NCBI RefSeq assembly: GCF_030845995.1
Contig: NZ_CP132719.1
Coordinates: forward strand, 2,542,001-2,606,000
Reading direction: 5' to 3'
Length of the DNA: 64,000 nucleotides
Source of the DNA: Geothrix sp. 21YS21S-4
GTDB lineage: Bacteria > Acidobacteriota > Holophagae > Holophagales > Holophagaceae
Positions within the stretch are counted from its first letter, which is position 1. Each line of letters begins with the position of its first letter. Below, in pieces: positions 1 to 9,089 of this stretch. The notes beneath the pieces were generated by a model that had not been told where the DNA came from, did no database searches, and was given only the letters and a program-made list of their open reading frames with translations. Position numbers and translations under genes: made by a program.

Positions 1-867
1 CATGCCGTCGAGAATCCGCAGCCGGGCCCCCACGATCTGCGCTACGGCCCATTGCGCGTGCGGCAGGGGAAAGATCGGATCGCCCGCGCCATGAATGATG
101 AGGACCGGCAGGCGTAGCGCGTGGAGGTCCTCCGCCGTGAGCGGCGGCGTCGCCATCTGGGCCTTGCTGTGATGGCTGTGGTTGGCCATCCGCGTCGACA
201 GCCCGTCCCGCCGCAGCCGCGGGCGGCTCGCCACCGCGCGACCCATCGCCAGCCAATCCCCTTCGTCGAAGGGCGACGCGGCGCCCTTGGCCAGGCGGAA
301 GTTCTCCACGAACTGGACCGCCACCCCCTCTTCATCGGCGGGCACCGCGGCGTTCAGCGCGATGACCGCCGCGACGTAGTCCGCCGCGGGCCTGGGCAGT
401 TCTCCCGCGCGAACAGGCGCGCCGGTGAACGCATCGTTTTTCGGGCGCAGATCCGGCGACGACATCAGGACCGCGAGGCTCTCGACCCGTGAGGGGGCCG
501 ACAGCGCCAGGCGATAAGCCAGGACGCCCCCCTGCGACAGGCCCACCACGTGGGCCCTGTCGATCTTGAGGCCATCCAGGATCCCGAGGGCATCCTTCAC
601 CAGGTCATCCAGGGTGTAGGGAGCCAGGTCGTAGTTCACGTAGCTCGACAGGCCCGTATCGCGCTGGTCGAAGCGGATGACGAAAAAGCCCCGCTCCGCG
701 AGGCCGCGGCAAAAATCATCAGGCCACAGCAGGCCGGGCGCACTGTTGCCCATGATGAGCAGGACTGCGGGATCCCCCCCATGGCCGATAGTTTCCACGA
801 ACAGATCGACGCCGTTGGCGCTCAAGGTCAGGGCGTGTAGGACAAGGCGCGAGGCATCGGTGGCCAT
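1..867 (-). CDS. alpha/beta hydrolase, C-terminus cut by window edge
   Basis: An open frame of 289 codons runs off the left edge. It starts at the ATG at 865-867, with an AGGGG ribosome-binding site about 10 nt upstream. The fold is that of alpha/beta hydrolases. An oxyanion-type MGNS stretch lies near residue 39, the nucleophile elbow GLSQGG has Ser111, and the acid motif HGAGDP has Asp263. The frame reaches LDGM at the edge, where family members usually continue with the catalytic His, so only the last few codons should be missing. It is probably a cytosolic esterase or hydrolase; the substrate cannot be told. The tRNA-Ser gene lies just upstream on the same strand. Confidence 0.85.
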   Translation of the reverse strand, partial: MATDASRLVLHALTLSANGVDLFVETIGHGGDPAVLLIMGNSAPGLLWPDDFCRGLAERGFFVIRFDQRDTGLSSYVNYDLAPYTLDDLVKDALGILDGLKIDRAHVVGLSQGGVLAYRLALSAPSRVESLAVLMSSPDLRPKNDAFTGAPVRAGELPRPAADYVAAVIALNAAVPADEEGVAVQFVENFRLAKGAASPFDEGDWLAMGRAVASRPRLRRDGLSTRMANHSHHSKAQMATPPLTAEDLHALRLPVLIIHGAGDPIFPLPHAQWAVAQIVGARLRILDGM

Positions 868-937
868 GAAGGTTCCCCTCGAAGCGGATGACGACCGGAT
901 GCGGGGCCCGGGACGAGACACTCCGCCCGCGGCAGGA

Positions 938-1025
938 TGGCGGAAGGTGAGGGATTCGAACCCCCGGTGGGTTGCCCCACGGCTGATTTCAAGTCAGCTG
1001 CCTTAAACCACTCGGCCAACCTTCC
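938..1025 (-). tRNA. tRNA-Ser (anticodon UGA)
   Basis: On the minus strand the acceptor arm GGAAGGT (1019-1025) pairs with ACCTTCC (942-948), followed by a discriminator G and an encoded CCA (938-940). The D arm has GGCCGAGTGG. The anticodon loop CTTGAAA sits between GCTGA and TCAGC, giving anticodon TGA, which reads UCA and related Ser codons. The long variable arm GTGGGGCAACCCAC is typical of class II serine tRNAs, and the T arm carries GGTTCGAATCC. All stems pair, so the gene looks functional. Confidence 0.96.
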
Positions 1026-1148
1026 TCGATGGTCTTGCGGCCCACCCAGAGCCGGACGGGAGGTTTCATGATGGCCGGGGCCGCTTTGGAAAGCGAGCGG
1101 GGCCAGGCAGTCTAGACTGGAACCTGGACCCCCCTTCCGGAGCATCCC

Positions 1149-2285
1149 ATGCGCATCCGCTCCCTCCTGGCCTCCCTGCTTTCCCTGGGCCTGACGCTGG
1201 CCTGCGGCGGAGGCGGCGGCGCGCCGAACCGCAGCTCCGCGGTGGGCACCCTGACGGTCCGCCTCGGCAGCGACAGCTTCCCGGGCTACACCTCCGCCGT
1301 GGTGAGCGTGGAAAAGGTGGAAGGCACCGTGGACGGCGCCACCTGGATCTCCCTCGGAAATGTGAAGACCACCTACGACCTCCTTGCCCTCCAGGGGGGA
1401 AACAGCGTGGCCCTGCTCTCTTCCGTGCAGGTCACCGCCGCCACCTACAGTCAGTTCCGCGTAACGTGGGCGACGGTGAACTACCAGTCCGGAAGCCGCC
1501 AGCCGGGGTATGTGATTCTCAATGGCGGAAATGACCAGCTGTTGAGCCTCCCCACCACCACCGTGATCAAGGGGAACGTGGCCGTGCCCTCCGGCGGAAG
1601 CGCCACCGCCCTGCTGATGCTGAGCGGCGACCAGGCTGTTCAGCTCCATGCGGGGAGCGGCTATCAGTTCCAGGCCACCGGCCGCGCCCAGGATCTGGCC
1701 GCGACGGCCCGGATCACCGGCAAAATCGCAGCGGGCGCGACGAACCTCGCCGGGGTGGAAGTGCTGTCCGAAACCGTGGACGGCACGGGCCTCGCCTCCA
1801 TTCAGCGCCGCGCCCTCACGGACGCCTCCGGCAACTACATCCTGGAGGGCCTGCCCGTGGGCAGCGTCTACTTCGTCGTGGCCCAGCCCGCCGCCTCCGC
1901 GCTCTACGCCGCCGCTGCCGCCGCGCCCGTCAATGCCACGCTCGCCGCCACCTACACGGCGGACCTGGGCTTCAGCACGCTGCAGACCGGCGGAGGACTC
2001 ACTCTCACCATCACGCCGGGCTCCACCAGTTCCCAGGGAACCTGGGGCGAACTCCGCCAGACCCTCGCCACCGGCAGCACCGGGTTCCAAACCCTCATCG
2101 TCCGCTCCCAGACCGTGGCCACCGGCGTCGCCCAGGACCAAGCGGGCTTCGAAAAGCTGGCGCCGGGGCTCTATGGCGTCACCGTCCAGCGCAGCACCTC
2201 CGGCGGAACCCCGGTCGCCAAGAAGATGGATACCCAGGCCTCCGTGAGCGCGGGCGGCACGGCGATCGCCACCGTTAGCTACTGA
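1149..2285 (+). CDS. DUF4382-domain lipoprotein
   Basis: A 378-residue protein with an N-terminal signal peptide and lipobox ending LTLAC, so Cys19 or Cys20 should be lipidated after export. Residues about 32-180 match the DUF4382 pattern: a start of GTLTVRL, a V.VEKVE strand, and a stretch on dependence on a value to be explained. Residues about 190-260 look like a carboxypeptidase-regulatory-like beta-sandwich ([15 protein letters not shown]). No catalytic residues are evident, and the function is unknown. A GGAG ribosome-binding site precedes the ATG by 6 nt. The gene is single and ends at a strong hairpin terminator. Confidence 0.85.
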   Translation: MRIRSLLASLLSLGLTLACGGGGGAPNRSSAVGTLTVRLGSDSFPGYTSAVVSVEKVEGTVDGATWISLGNVKTTYDLLALQGGNSVALLSSVQVTAATYSQFRVTWATVNYQSGSRQPGYVILNGGNDQLLSLPTTTVIKGNVAVPSGGSATALLMLSGDQAVQLHAGSGYQFQATGRAQDLAATARITGKIAAGATNLAGVEVLSETVDGTGLASIQRRALTDASGNYILEGLPVGSVYFVVAQPAASALYAAAAAAPVNATLAATYTADLGFSTLQTGGGLTLTITPGSTSSQGTWGELRQTLATGSTGFQTLIVRSQTVATGVAQDQAGFEKLAPGLYGVTVQRSTSGGTPVAKKMDTQASVSAGGTAIATVSY

Positions 2286-2303
2286 ACAATCGTCTCTACA
2301 TGA

Positions 2304-2329
2304 AAGCGCCCGCCATGCGGCGGGCGCTT
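2304..2329. terminator. bidirectional hairpin terminator
   Basis: A perfect 11-bp stem (2304-2314 with 2319-2329) closes a 4-nt loop between the convergent DUF4382 gene and ilvE. The stem begins AA and ends TT, but there is no long T run, so termination efficiency is uncertain. Confidence 0.7.
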
Positions 2330-2346
2330 CTGCGTCATGGCAGCCC

Positions 2347-3456
2347 TCAAACGATGCGGGTCATCCAGCCGTGGGTGTCCGGCGCGAGGCCGTGCTGGAG
2401 GTTCAGCAGAACCTCGCGCAGCTTGGCGGCGACGGGGCCGGTCTCGCCCTTGTTCACGGACCACTCCCCGCGCCGGGACTTCACGTGCCCGATGGGGGTG
2501 ATGACGGCGGCGGTGCCGCAGGCGAACGCTTCCGTCATCCGACCCTCGGCGATGGCCTTCTTCCACTCCTCCACGCCGATCTTGCGCTCCTCGGCGCGGA
2601 AGCCCTGCTCGCGCGCCAACTGCAGGAGGCTGTCGCGGGTGATCCCGGGGAGGAGCGTGCCGGTCAGCTCCGGCGTGACCACCACGGTCTCGCCGTTCTC
2701 CTGGTAGACGAAGAAGATGTTCATCCCGCCCATCTCCTCGATGTATTCCCGCTGGATGGCATCCAGCCAGACCACCTGGTCGCAGCCCTCGGCCTTGGCC
2801 TGGCGCTGGGCCACGAGGCTGGCGGCGTAGTTTCCGGCGCACTTGGCGAAGCCGGTCCCGCCCGGCGCGGCGCGGACGTAGTCGTCGGAGATCCAGACGG
2901 TCACGGGCTTCACGCCCGCGGGGAAGTAGGCGCCGCTGGGGCTGGCCATGAGGATGAACAGGTACTCGTTGCTGGGGCGCACGCCGAGGGCGGCTTCCGT
3001 GGCGATCATCAGGGGGCGCAGGTAGAGGCTCTCGCCCATGGCGGTGGGAACCCAGGCGCGGTCCTGGCGGATCAGGGCCGTGGCCGCCTCGACGAACAGG
3101 CCCTCGGGCAGCTCGGGCATGGCCAGGCGGCGGGCGGAGTCGTTGAAGCGCTTGGCGTTGGCCTCGGGCCGGAAGCTGGCGATCCCGCCATCCGGCTGGT
3201 GGTAGGCCTTGAAGCCCTCGAAGATCGCCTGGCCGTAGTGGAGAACGGAGGCCGCCGGATCCATCTCGATGGGACCGTAGGCCTTGAGAACGCCCTGGCT
3301 CCAGCCCTCCCCTTCCCTGTACGGCACCACCACCATGTGGTCGGTGAACATCCGGCCGAAGCCCGGATTGGTCATGCGCTGGGCCCGCGCCTCGGGGCTG
3401 GCCGGGTGGTCGGAGGGGCGGATCTCGAGGGTGGGGGTGGACATCGCGGTGCTCAC
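2347..3456 (-). CDS. ilvE: branched-chain amino acid aminotransferase
   Basis: A 369-residue PLP enzyme of fold type IV that exchanges the amino group between Leu/Ile/Val and 2-oxoglutarate. The long IlvE subfamily is indicated by [16 protein letters not shown] near residue 65, the lysine-bearing region [15 protein letters not shown], and the EEMGGMN phosphate-binding segment. The start is a GTG preceded by AAGGAG with 5 nt spacing. A MocR-family regulator lies directly upstream on the same strand, 33 nt away, and may be co-transcribed. I see no attenuator. Confidence 0.95.
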   Translation of the reverse strand: MSTAMSTPTLEIRPSDHPASPEARAQRMTNPGFGRMFTDHMVVVPYREGEGWSQGVLKAYGPIEMDPAASVLHYGQAIFEGFKAYHQPDGGIASFRPEANAKRFNDSARRLAMPELPEGLFVEAATALIRQDRAWVPTAMGESLYLRPLMIATEAALGVRPSNEYLFILMASPSGAYFPAGVKPVTVWISDDYVRAAPGGTGFAKCAGNYAASLVAQRQAKAEGCDQVVWLDAIQREYIEEMGGMNIFFVYQENGETVVVTPELTGTLLPGITRDSLLQLAREQGFRAEERKIGVEEWKKAIAEGRMTEAFACGTAAVITPIGHVKSRRGEWSVNKGETGPVAAKLREVLLNLQHGLAPDTHGWMTRIV

Positions 3457-3489
3457 GGGGGCTCCTTGAAAGGGGAAGGCCGGTCCGGG

Positions 3490-4956
3490 TCAGGCCCGGT
3501 GATGGACCAGGTGGCCGAGGCGCGCGATGGCGTCCCGGGTGGTCGCGGGGTCGTGCGTGGAGAAATTCAGGCGGAGGCAATTGGTGCCCCGGCCGTCGGC
3601 GAAGAAGAGGGGGCCCGGCGCGAAGCCCAGGCCGTGCTGCAGGGCGTCGCGGTGGAGGTCGAGGGCGGAGAAATCCTCGGGCATCACCACCCACAGGTGC
3701 ATCCCGCCCTTGGGCTCGGAGACCTGGGTGCCCTGCGGGAAGTGCTCGGCCAGGGCCTCCACCATGGCGTCCCGGCGCTCCTTCAGGGCGCGGCGGAGGC
3801 GGGCCAGGTGGCGGCGAAACCCGCCGGTGTCGAGGAACTTCGCCACCACCGCCTGGGTGAGGGGCGGCTGGGCGATCTGCTGGACCTCCTGGATGGGCGC
3901 CATCCGGCGGAGGAGATCCTCCTTCGCGATGAGGTAGCCCAGGCGCAGGCCCGCCGCCAGGGACTTGGAGAAGCTGCCGAGGTGGATGACGTGGTCCGCG
4001 CCCTCCAGCCGCCGAAAGGGGGGCAGCGAATTGCCGGAGAAGCGCAGGTCGCCGTAGGCCGAATCCGTCACCAGGATCACGCCGTGGCTGCGGGTGAGGG
4101 CCAGCACCCGCTCCCGGCGGGCCTTGGACTGGGTCATGCCCGTCGGATTGTGGAAGCTGGGGACCGTGAACAGCAGCTTGGCCTCGCTGCGCTGCAGAGC
4201 CGACGCCAGGCGCTCGGGGTCCAGCCCCTGGCGGTCCACCGGCACGGGCACCGCCTCCCGGCCCAGGGCGCGGATCAGGGCCAGGATGCCCAGGTAGCAC
4301 GGGCTCTCCACCAGCACCCGGTCGCCGGGGACGGTGAAGGATTCCAGCGCCAGCGCCAGCCCGGACTGGGCGCCGGGGATGGCCCGGATGCCCCAGCCCT
4401 CGTCCACGGGCTCGCCCTCGGAAGCCAGCCACTGGCTCACGGAGTCCAGATAGGGCCGGTGGCCGGCGGGCGGCGCGTACACCCACGCCTCGGGGCCCAG
4501 TTCCTTCAGCACCTGGGCGGTGATCCGCCGCAATTGCTCGCAGGGCAGCAGGTCCGACGGGATGAACCCGGCGGAAAAGCTCACCAGATGGCGGTCCTGG
4601 GCCCGCTCCAGGGTCTCGCCCAGCCAGGAGCCCAGCTCGCCGTCGTGGACCAGGAGGGACGATCCCTCGAAGGGGAACTCGCTGCTGGCCCGCAGCCCCG
4701 GCGCCTCCGGCAGGCGCGACGCCACGAAGCTGCCGCGGCCCTGGACGGTCTGGATCCAGCCGGTGCGCTTGAGCCCGGCCAGCGCCTTCAGGACCGTCAG
4801 GCGATGGACGCCCCAGCGGTGGGCCAGCTCGGGGACCGCAGGCAGCCGGGAGCCCGGCCGCCACTCGCCCTGCTGGATCAACCCCCGCAGCCGCCGCTGC
4901 AGCTGCAGATACAGGGGGCTGGACGCGCCCGGGTCGAGGGTGGGATCGAGGACCAT
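3490..4956 (-). CDS. MocR-type GntR regulator with aminotransferase-like domain
   Basis: From the ATG at 4956 the protein has 488 residues; the open frame extends 33 codons upstream to a TTG at 5055. An N-terminal GntR winged helix ([17 protein letters not shown], then [13 protein letters not shown]) is followed by a fold-type I aminotransferase domain with [15 protein letters not shown] and the PLP-lysine segment [16 protein letters not shown]. Proteins of this type are PLP-sensing transcription regulators, although some members are aminotransferases. Its position before ilvE suggests a role in amino-acid or PLP metabolism, which is inference. I chose 4956 because the GntR domain begins shortly after it. 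Confidence 0.85.
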   Translation of the reverse strand: MVLDPTLDPGASSPLYLQLQRRLRGLIQQGEWRPGSRLPAVPELAHRWGVHRLTVLKALAGLKRTGWIQTVQGRGSFVASRLPEAPGLRASSEFPFEGSSLLVHDGELGSWLGETLERAQDRHLVSFSAGFIPSDLLPCEQLRRITAQVLKELGPEAWVYAPPAGHRPYLDSVSQWLASEGEPVDEGWGIRAIPGAQSGLALALESFTVPGDRVLVESPCYLGILALIRALGREAVPVPVDRQGLDPERLASALQRSEAKLLFTVPSFHNPTGMTQSKARRERVLALTRSHGVILVTDSAYGDLRFSGNSLPPFRRLEGADHVIHLGSFSKSLAAGLRLGYLIAKEDLLRRMAPIQEVQQIAQPPLTQAVVAKFLDTGGFRRHLARLRRALKERRDAMVEALAEHFPQGTQVSEPKGGMHLWVVMPEDFSALDLHRDALQHGLGFAPGPLFFADGRGTNCLRLNFSTHDPATTRDAIARLGHLVHHRA

Positions 4957-5137
4957 CTCCACCAGGATGGGCCGATTCGGGAACAGGTCCAAAGAAAGGC
5001 GACGGAATTCACAGTCCGGAACAGACCGGGAATCCAAGTCCCGGGGCTTTCCCAAAAAAACCTAGACCACCGCAGACGGATCTGGACTCAACCTTCTGCC
5101 TTCTCGGCGCATCCATACTGGTGCACCGGAGGTCCCA

Positions 5138-5677
5138 ATGAGCCTGATTCGTCCAACCGCCGCCTTGCTGTCCCTCGCGTTACTGGGAGCCTGCACCAGC
5201 TACCGCGTCACCTACGACTACAACGCCGCCGCTCCCTACGCCCGCTACAAGACCTTCGACTACTACACGTCCAAGAAGGGGACGGGCGGCACCACCAGCC
5301 TCATGGACAAGCGAGTCCGCGCCGCCGTGGAGCGCGAACTCCAGACCAAGGGCTTCGCGATGGAGACCAAGGCCGATCCCGATTTCCTGGTGACCTACTA
5401 CCCCATCGTCGAAGAGAAGCGCTACCGCACCACCACCCACATCGGGTGGGGCTGGGGCTACCGGCCCATGTACGGGCGGATGGGCACCAGCCTGAGCGAG
5501 GTCCACCGCTACCAGGAGGGCACCATCGTCATCGAGATCGTGGACTTCAAGAGCAACCAGATGATCTGGCAGGGCGCCGCCGCCGGAGCCCTCACCGGCC
5601 TCAGCAACCCCGAGGACGCCGACGAGGTCGTGCCCCGCGCCGTCCGCGACATCCTCGCCAAGTTCCCGCCCAGGTAA
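5138..5677 (+). CDS. DUF4136-domain lipoprotein
   Basis: A 179-residue predicted lipoprotein whose signal peptide ends with the lipobox LLGAC. The mature part has the DUF4136 pattern: YxVTYDYNxxAxxxxYKTFDYY, then an [10 protein letters not shown] core, then [17 protein letters not shown] and a C-terminal [11 protein letters not shown]. Family function is unknown; members are envelope lipoproteins. A GGAGG ribosome-binding site precedes the ATG. The gene is 38 nt from tpx and may share its transcript. Confidence 0.9.
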   Translation: MSLIRPTAALLSLALLGACTSYRVTYDYNAAAPYARYKTFDYYTSKKGTGGTTSLMDKRVRAAVERELQTKGFAMETKADPDFLVTYYPIVEEKRYRTTTHIGWGWGYRPMYGRMGTSLSEVHRYQEGTIVIEIVDFKSNQMIWQGAAAGALTGLSNPEDADEVVPRAVRDILAKFPPR

Positions 5678-5715
5678 TTTCCCGGCGTAGACTGGGGTTT
5701 CAACGAGGAGCCCCC

Positions 5716-6213
<498 letters not shown>

Positions 6214-6231
6214 AGCGGCTGGAACGCTAGG

Positions 6232-6261
6232 GAAGCGCGGCCTTCGGGCCGCGCTTCTTTT
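6232..6261. terminator. hairpin terminator between tpx and the MFS gene
   Basis: An 11-bp perfect stem (6232-6242 with 6247-6257) caps a TTCG tetraloop and is followed by TTTTA on the plus strand. It lies between convergent genes and overlaps the last codon of the MFS gene. Confidence 0.85.
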
Positions 6262-7516
6262 ATCCAATCCGCTTCATGCGGCGAAGCTCCGGGACCTTCC
6301 AGGCAGTGGCGCCCACGACGAGCAGGGTCATGCAGCCGCCGAAGATCACCGAGGGCACCAGCCCCAGCAGCCGCGCCATGAGCCCGCTCTCGAAGGCGCC
6401 GATCTCGTTGCTGGAACCGATGAACACCTGGTTCACCGCCGACACGCGGCCCAGCATATGGTCCGGCGTGAGCGTCTGCAGCAGCGTGGCCCGCAGCACC
6501 ACGCTGACGTTGTCCATGGCGCCGCTGACGGCCAGCACCGCGAGGCTCACCAGGAACGTCCGGCTGAGGGCGAAGGCGATCATGGCCGCGCCGAACCCCC
6601 CGACGCATAGCAGCAGCGTCCGGCCCGCGTGGCGCAGGGGCGGACGGTGGGCCAGGATGAAGCCCATCAGGACGGAGCCCGCGGCCGGGGCCGCGCGCAG
6701 CGTGCCGAGCCCGGCGGGACCCACCGCCAGGATTTCCTTCGCGAAGATGGGAAGCACCGCCACCGCGCCGCCGAACAGCACGGCGAAGAGGTCTAGGCTG
6801 ATGGCGCCCAGCAGCAGGCGGCGGGAGAACACGAAGCGGAGCCCTTCGGCCAGGCTCGCGAACACCGATCCGCTCTTGGGAGCCACGGGCGTCGGCGTGT
6901 ACCGGATGGACAGCAGCCCCAGCAGACCGCCGGCCATCAGGATCATCACCACGAAATGCGCCGCCACGGGGCCGCGCCAGGCGTAGATCAGCCCGCCCAG
7001 CGCGGGTCCCAGCACCATCCCCGAGTGGAAGATGGCCACGCGCCAGGTGGAGCCGTTGGCGTAGAGCTGCTTGGGCACCAGATCCGTTCCCAGGGCCATG
7101 TTGGCGGGCCGGTAGAAGGCGCGGACCACGCCGGTCAGGAAGATGATCCCGTAGATGGGCCACACGGCCCGGGCCAAAGGACCGGTGTGGAAGTACCAAC
7201 TGAAGCTCCACAGGAGGAACGAGCAGAAGGCCAGGCCCAAGGTGGTGGCGCCGCAGATCCGCAGCCGGTTCAGCCGGTCGGCGGCGTAGCCCCCGAACAG
7301 CGCCAGGCAGAGAAAGGGCAGCGCCTCGGAGAGTCCCACCAAGCCGAGCGCCAGGGGATCCCCCGTGCGGGCATAGACCTGCCAACCCACCACCACGCCC
7401 TGCACCTGAAGCCCCAGGGTCACGAGGCCCATGGAGAGCACGAAGCCCCGGTAACTGGGGCTTCGGAGGGCGGCGTAGGGATCGTGCGGAAGGTCCTCTC
7501 TCGGTTCCGCGCTCAC
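6260..7516 (-). CDS. MFS transporter, enterobactin exporter (EntS)-like
   Basis: A 418-residue protein with about 12 hydrophobic segments. The MFS signature between helices 2 and 3 reads GGYAADRLNR, and a second FFMGF-like half follows the middle loop near residue 200. It belongs to the MFS_3 type that includes EntS; the substrate is unknown. The frame is open further upstream, but that part lies in a duplicated 122-bp repeat, so I take GTG at 7516 as the start. This GTG overlaps the TGA of the repeat's reading frame (GTGA), and the GAGG of CTGAGG, 5 nt upstream, is its ribosome-binding site. The gene has therefore apparently captured a relic of the permease tail as its translation signal. 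Confidence 0.85.
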   Translation of the reverse strand: MSAEPREDLPHDPYAALRSPSYRGFVLSMGLVTLGLQVQGVVVGWQVYARTGDPLALGLVGLSEALPFLCLALFGGYAADRLNRLRICGATTLGLAFCSFLLWSFSWYFHTGPLARAVWPIYGIIFLTGVVRAFYRPANMALGTDLVPKQLYANGSTWRVAIFHSGMVLGPALGGLIYAWRGPVAAHFVVMILMAGGLLGLLSIRYTPTPVAPKSGSVFASLAEGLRFVFSRRLLLGAISLDLFAVLFGGAVAVLPIFAKEILAVGPAGLGTLRAAPAAGSVLMGFILAHRPPLRHAGRTLLLCVGGFGAAMIAFALSRTFLVSLAVLAVSGAMDNVSVVLRATLLQTLTPDHMLGRVSAVNQVFIGSSNEIGAFESGLMARLLGLVPSVIFGGCMTLLVVGATAWKVPELRRMKRIG

Positions 7517-7635
7517 TCGTACCTCAGGGCGTCGATCACATCGCAACCGCCGGATCGCAGAGCAGGCTCCGGGGGAGCCTGCGGCGCGAGGCATCCGGCG
7601 AGGCGCGAATCAGGGGCCAGAATCGAAGCCTCCAT
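7513..7635 (-). other. micro-ORF in second copy of the 122-bp tandem repeat
   Basis: A 40-codon frame starts at the ATG at 7633-7635, which overlaps by one base the TGA of the preceding copy (TGATG). It ends DVIDALRYE and TGA, the same end as the MacB-like permease at 7757. It differs from the neighbouring copy at three amino acids and one silent site, so it does not look conserved as protein. It may be translated by coupling, but is more likely a repeat by-product. Confidence 0.35.
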
Positions 7636-7756
7636 CACTCGTACCTCAGGGCATCGATCACATCGCGACCGCCGGATCGCAGAGCAGGCTCCGGGGGAGC
7701 CTGCGGCGCGAGGCATCCGGCGAGGAGCGAATCAGGGACCAGAATCGAAGCCTCCA
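7513..7756 (-). repeat. two 122-bp tandem repeats carrying a REP-like hairpin and the permease tail
   Basis: Copies lie at 7513-7634 and 7635-7756 and differ at only a few bases. The first bases of a third unit (from 7757) are the true end of the permease gene. Each copy holds a nested palindrome. In the first, the outer stem is 7548-7554 with 7594-7600, and the inner 9-bp stem is 7562-7570 with 7574-7582 around a GGG loop. The same palindrome with compensating base changes occurs at 18454-18505. Confidence 0.9.
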
Positions 7757-7757
7757 T
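7635..7757 (-). other. micro-ORF in first copy of the 122-bp tandem repeat
   Basis: This 40-codon frame starts at the ATG overlapping the permease stop (TGATG at 7755-7759). It encodes MEASILVPDS at its start and DVIDALRYE at its end. The exact unit of 41 codons minus one shared base gives the 122-bp period. No ribosome-binding site other than the GAGG of the permease tail is needed for coupled translation. Function is unlikely to be at the protein level. Confidence 0.35.
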
Positions 7758-8974
7758 CACTCGTACCTCAGGGCATCGATGACATCCAGGTTCGCGGCCT
7801 TCACGGCGGGAAGGAAGCCCGCGGCCACGCCCACCACCCCCGAGAAGCCCAGCCCCAGGGCCACGGCCCAGGACTCGGTCACGGCGGGCACCTGGAACTT
7901 CTGCAGGATGAAGACCGCGGTGTACGCGAAGGCGATCCCGATGATGCCGCCCAGCAGCGACAGCACCACCGCCTCCACCAGGAACTGCCACAGGATGCTG
8001 CGCTGCGTTGCGCCTAGCGCGCGACGGATCCCGATCTCGCGGGTGCGCTCGGTGACGCTCACCAGCATGATGTTGGAGATCCCGATTCCGCCCACCACGA
8101 GGGAGATGCTGGCCGCCACGGCGAGGAGCGCGGTGAGGATGCCGGCCTGCTGGGTCTGCATCTGGACGATGTCGTCCTGCTTGCGGATCTGGAAGGGATT
8201 GTCGTCCTTGGGCGCCACCTTCATCCGCTGGCGGAGGAGAGCCGTGACTTCGGCTTCGGCCAGCTCCGCCTTGCCGTCCTGGGCGCTCACCATGATCCGC
8301 TGGATCTTGTCGCGGCCCATGATCTTGCGCATCACAGTGGTGTACGGGGCCACGATGAGGTCGTCCTGATCGCCGAACATTCCCGCGCCCTTCTTCTCCA
8401 GCACGCCCACCACCAGAAACGGGAGCGCACCCACGCGGACCGTGAGCCCGACCGGATCCTCGCCGTTGGGGAAGAGGTTGTCCTTCACCGTCTGGCCGAC
8501 GACGCAGACCTTGGCCATGCCGCGGACTTCCGCGTCGGTGAAGAAGCGCCCGCTCTCCATGTCCCAGCCGCGGATCTGGAGGAACTCCGGACCGGTTCCC
8601 TGGACCTGGGTGACGTAATTGCTGTTCTGGTAGATCACCGGGCGGGTGGTCTGCACCTGGGCCGTGGCCGAGACCACGCTGCTCTGGGCCAGCTCCTGCT
8701 GGATCAGCGGCGGATCGGTCTCCAGGAGAATGTCCGCGCTGCCGATGGCCATGGGACCGAAGCGATTGCCGCCGGCTCCCGGGAAGATGGTCAGCATGTT
8801 GGAGCCCATGTTCTCGATCAGGGCGAGGGAGGCCCGCTTGGAGCCCTCGCCGATCCCGATCATGGCGATCACCGCGCCCACGCCCACGATGATCCCCAGC
8901 ATGGTGAGGAAGGCCCGCATCTTGTTGCGGGTGATGGCGAAGAGGGCCAGCTTCAAGAATTCCAGCAGAGCCAT
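7757..8974 (-). CDS. MacB-like ABC transporter permease (no ATPase domain)
   Basis: A 405-residue inner-membrane protein. Helix 1 follows MALLEFLKLALFAITRNK. It is followed by TMLGIIVGVGAVIAMIGIGEG, a large periplasmic MacB core domain to about residue 250, and three C-terminal FtsX helices with VGGIGISNIMLVSVTERTRE and GIRRALGATQRSI. E. coli MacB carries its ATPase in the same chain, but here none is fused or adjacent. The adaptor gene lies upstream on the same strand. I chose ATG 8974, preceded by GGGGGTGG, over the longer frame because it matches the paralog at 61859. It probably exports peptides, lipids or drugs through a TolC-type channel. Confidence 0.9.
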   Translation of the reverse strand: MALLEFLKLALFAITRNKMRAFLTMLGIIVGVGAVIAMIGIGEGSKRASLALIENMGSNMLTIFPGAGGNRFGPMAIGSADILLETDPPLIQQELAQSSVVSATAQVQTTRPVIYQNSNYVTQVQGTGPEFLQIRGWDMESGRFFTDAEVRGMAKVCVVGQTVKDNLFPNGEDPVGLTVRVGALPFLVVGVLEKKGAGMFGDQDDLIVAPYTTVMRKIMGRDKIQRIMVSAQDGKAELAEAEVTALLRQRMKVAPKDDNPFQIRKQDDIVQMQTQQAGILTALLAVAASISLVVGGIGISNIMLVSVTERTREIGIRRALGATQRSILWQFLVEAVVLSLLGGIIGIAFAYTAVFILQKFQVPAVTESWAVALGLGFSGVVGVAAGFLPAVKAANLDVIDALRYE

Positions 8975-8984
8975 GATCCACCCC

Positions 8985-9077
8985 CTACCGGGTCCAGGAG
9001 ATGACAACGGCGTCTCGCGTATCGCCGCCAGGCGATACCGAGAGAAGGGCGAGTTTCAGGAATTCCAATAGAGCCAT
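8985..9077 (-). pseudogene. relic of the 5' end of a second MacB-like permease gene
   Basis: A 30-codon frame begins MALLEFLKLAL, identical in sequence to the first 11 residues of the intact permease downstream, and then runs into unrelated codons and a TAG. Over those codons the DNA differs mainly at third positions. The copy therefore seems to descend from a diverged, once-functional paralog and not from a recent duplication. It lies between the adaptor and the permease. Confidence 0.6.
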
Positions 9078-9089
9078 GAGCCCCCCGCC

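Noticed and set aside
2279-4864. 861-codon minus-strand frame
   Set aside because: It overlaps ilvE and the MocR gene in another frame and consists of Pro/Arg/Gly-rich sequence typical of shadow frames.
7513-7756. CRISPR-like or simple tandem array
   Set aside because: Only two full units, 122 bp long with no spacers, that end in a gene tail. This is not a CRISPR array.
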